Source: Clostridia bacterium
GTDB lineage: Bacteria; Bacillota; Clostridia; Oscillospirales; CAG-272
DNA length: 5,526 nucleotides
Assembly (NCBI GenBank): GCA_017457465.1
Contig: JAFTHJ010000064.1
Location: forward strand, 1-5,526
Reading direction: 5' to 3'
A program made the position numbers and the translations under genes. The notes under the pieces were generated by a model. It saw only the letters and a program-made list of their open reading frames with translations. It was not told the origin of the DNA and did not search any database. Shown piece after piece: positions 5,023 through 5,526 of this stretch; position 1 is the stretch's first letter; the number at the start of each line of letters is the position of its first letter.

Positions 5023-5060
5023 CAATTTAATTGTAAATTAATTGTTATTGACAATTTACA
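5022..5060. repeat. Cluster of ACAATT/AATTGT half-sites upstream of yajC
   Basis: Four copies of one 6-mer occur: ACAATT at 5022, AATTGT at 5029 and 5040, and ACAATT at 5051. The first two form a 13-bp palindrome. The last two form an inverted repeat with a 5-nt centre that extends outward to TGTA/TACA (5032-5035 and 5057-5060). Copies two to four are 11 bp apart. They lie just upstream of the yajC -35 and may be an operator or UP element. In such AT-rich DNA, chance is a real alternative. Confidence 0.33.
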
Positions 5061-5104
5061 CAAATTTCTCTCAAAAAATAGTCAATTATTTTAATTAATG
5101 ACAC

Positions 5105-5133
5105 TTGACTTATCGAAATAAGTATGGTATAAT
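5105..5133 (+). promoter_or_regulatory. Strong promoter of tRNA-Pro
   Basis: TTGACT (5105-5110), a 17-nt spacer and TATAAT (5128-5133) with a preceding TGG form an extended -10 promoter. Transcription should begin near 5140, about 13 nt before the mature tRNA 5' end, as expected for a single tRNA gene. Confidence 0.88.
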
Positions 5134-5152
5134 AACAAGGTCGTAAAGACAT

Positions 5153-5228
5153 CTGGGTGTGGCGCAGCTGGTAGCGCGCTACCTTGGGGTGGTAGAGGCC
5201 GCAAGTTCAAGTCTTGTCACTCAGACCA
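5153..5228 (+). tRNA. tRNA-Pro (anticodon GGG), CCA encoded
   Basis: The 76-nt gene folds as a full cloverleaf. The acceptor stem is CTGGGTG with CACTCAG (one G-T pair), the D arm GCGC/GCGC with loop AGCTGGTA, and the anticodon stem CTACC/GGTAG around loop TTGGGGT. This places GGG at positions 34-36, which reads proline CCC and CCU. The variable loop has 5 nt, the T arm GCAAG/CTTGT has loop TTCAAGT, and the discriminator A73 is followed by genomic CCA. It stands alone between its own promoter and terminator. The final A of CCA is also the first base of the terminator stem. Confidence 0.96.
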
Positions 5229-5274
5229 TATCGAGTGTTCATAACACAAAAAATGAACACTCGATATTTTTTTT
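5228..5274 (+). terminator. Strong intrinsic terminator of tRNA-Pro
   Basis: A perfect 15-bp stem (5228-5242 with 5253-5267; core TCGAGTGTTC/GAACACTCGA) closes a 10-nt A-rich loop and runs into eight Ts (5267-5274). It starts on the last base of the encoded CCA, so there is no spacer between tRNA and terminator. Confidence 0.95.
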
Positions 5275-5293
5275 GCCTAAAATAACTTGTGTT

Positions 5294-5322
5294 GAGCAGA
5301 TTTTTCTGCTCTTTTTTGTTTT
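5294..5322 (+). terminator. Second, tandem intrinsic terminator
   Basis: GAGCAGA (5294-5300) and TCTGCTC (5305-5311) form a 7-bp stem with a TTTT loop, followed by TTTTTTGTTTT. It functions only on the plus strand, since the minus strand has no T tail after the stem. No plus-strand gene lies between it and the tRNA terminator. It is either a back-up terminator or was brought in with the recombinase remnant, whose stop codon overlaps its T tail. Confidence 0.75.
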
Positions 5323-5526
5323 ATACTGCGGTAGTCAAAAAGTTAACTTCCACACCGCTTCTGCTTTCAAGACTTACTCGACGTTTCCTATACCATTCGG
5401 GAATTGTTAAGCAACCAACAAAGCGATAGTGGATGATAATTCGTTGAGTCTTATTTTTACCGGAACCCTCAACGTGATAAACTTCTATCTTTTAGATAAG
5501 TTCTGTGATGATTATCGGATTCAAGG
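5321..5526 (-). pseudogene. C-terminal remnant of a large serine recombinase (DUF4368-type), interrupted by a stop
   Basis: On the minus strand, one frame entering from the window edge reads LNPIIITELI, then TAA (5494-5492), then continues in the same frame for 56 codons to a second TAA at 5323-5321. The later part begins KIEVYHVEGSGKNKTQR, followed by IIIHYRFVGCLTIPEW and ending SGVEVNFLTTAV. This is the usual C-terminal pattern of resolvase/invertase-type site-specific recombinases of Clostridia mobile elements (LTP..I.ELI.KIEV...GKxKTQ.I.I.Y.F.G...IP). The TAA stands where relatives normally have a charged residue such as Glu, so a GAA-to-TAA change would explain it. There is no start codon or ribosome binding site after the stop, so the downstream part is not a gene of its own. 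Only the last 66 codons or so are visible, and the state of the catalytic domain to the right is unknown. The call rests on remembered family pattern. Confidence 0.68.

Noticed and set aside
5023..5110. AT-rich inverted repeats as a possible replication origin or CRISPR leader
   Set aside because: There are no DnaA-box clusters, no regular repeats with spacers and no cas genes. Promoter-associated DNA is the simpler reading.
5159..5410. An 83-codon plus-strand open frame starting inside the tRNA gene
   Set aside because: It begins within tRNA-Pro and runs through two terminators with no ribosome binding site. The tRNA and hairpins explain the sequence.
5321..5491. A separate small gene on the minus strand after the TAA
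   Set aside because: There is no start codon or ribosome binding site near the beginning of this stretch, and the frame continues the recombinase pattern across the stop.

Overview
The window looks like a piece of an anaerobic Clostridia (Bacillota) chromosome, most likely a gut-type Oscillospiraceae/Lachnospiraceae relative. The evidence is moderate-to-low GC, strong AGGAG/GGAGG ribosome binding sites, near-consensus sigma-A promoters (often with an extended -10 TGn), short U-tailed intrinsic terminators, a CCA-encoding tRNA gene, and a sodium-pump decarboxylase subunit pair. The species cannot be read from the sequence.

Layout, left to right. (1) Positions 1-1338, minus strand: a three-gene operon read leftwards from its own promoter. 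It encodes an HPr-kinase/PEPCK-like P-loop protein, a PqqD-like (RRE-fold) protein, and an S24/S26 serine peptidase cut by the window edge. The genes are tightly packed, with an 11-nt gap and then an 8-nt overlap with a TTG start. This combination resembles peptide-maturation (RiPP-type) cassettes, but no precursor peptide or modifying enzyme is visible here. (2) 1343-2141, minus: a single gene for an unrecognised protein with two membrane segments, with its own consensus promoter and terminator. A perfect 10-bp inverted repeat brackets its transcription start. (3) 2219-3627, plus: a complete two-gene unit encoding a sodium-translocating decarboxylase beta subunit and a 57-aa OadG-like small membrane subunit. 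It ends in a bidirectional terminator shared with the convergent gene. (4) 3637-4570, minus: a single gene for a GNAT-like acyltransferase-domain protein with its own promoter. (5) 4632-5022, minus: yajC as an isolated single-gene unit with promoter and terminator. (6) 5105-5274, plus: tRNA-Pro(GGG) with promoter and strong terminator, followed by a second terminator. (7) 5321-5526, minus: the C-terminal end of a large serine recombinase (DUF4368-type) interrupted by an in-frame TAA, apparently the decayed edge of a mobile element.

The units are mostly independent, each with its own promoter and terminator. The most interesting material is the kinase/PqqD/peptidase cassette continuing off the left edge, the decarboxylase beta/gamma pair without catalytic or biotin-carrier subunits, the paired inverted repeat at the membrane-protein promoter, and the recombinase remnant beside the tRNA. 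I did not find clear proof of a wholly new system. The left-edge cassette is the best candidate for one.
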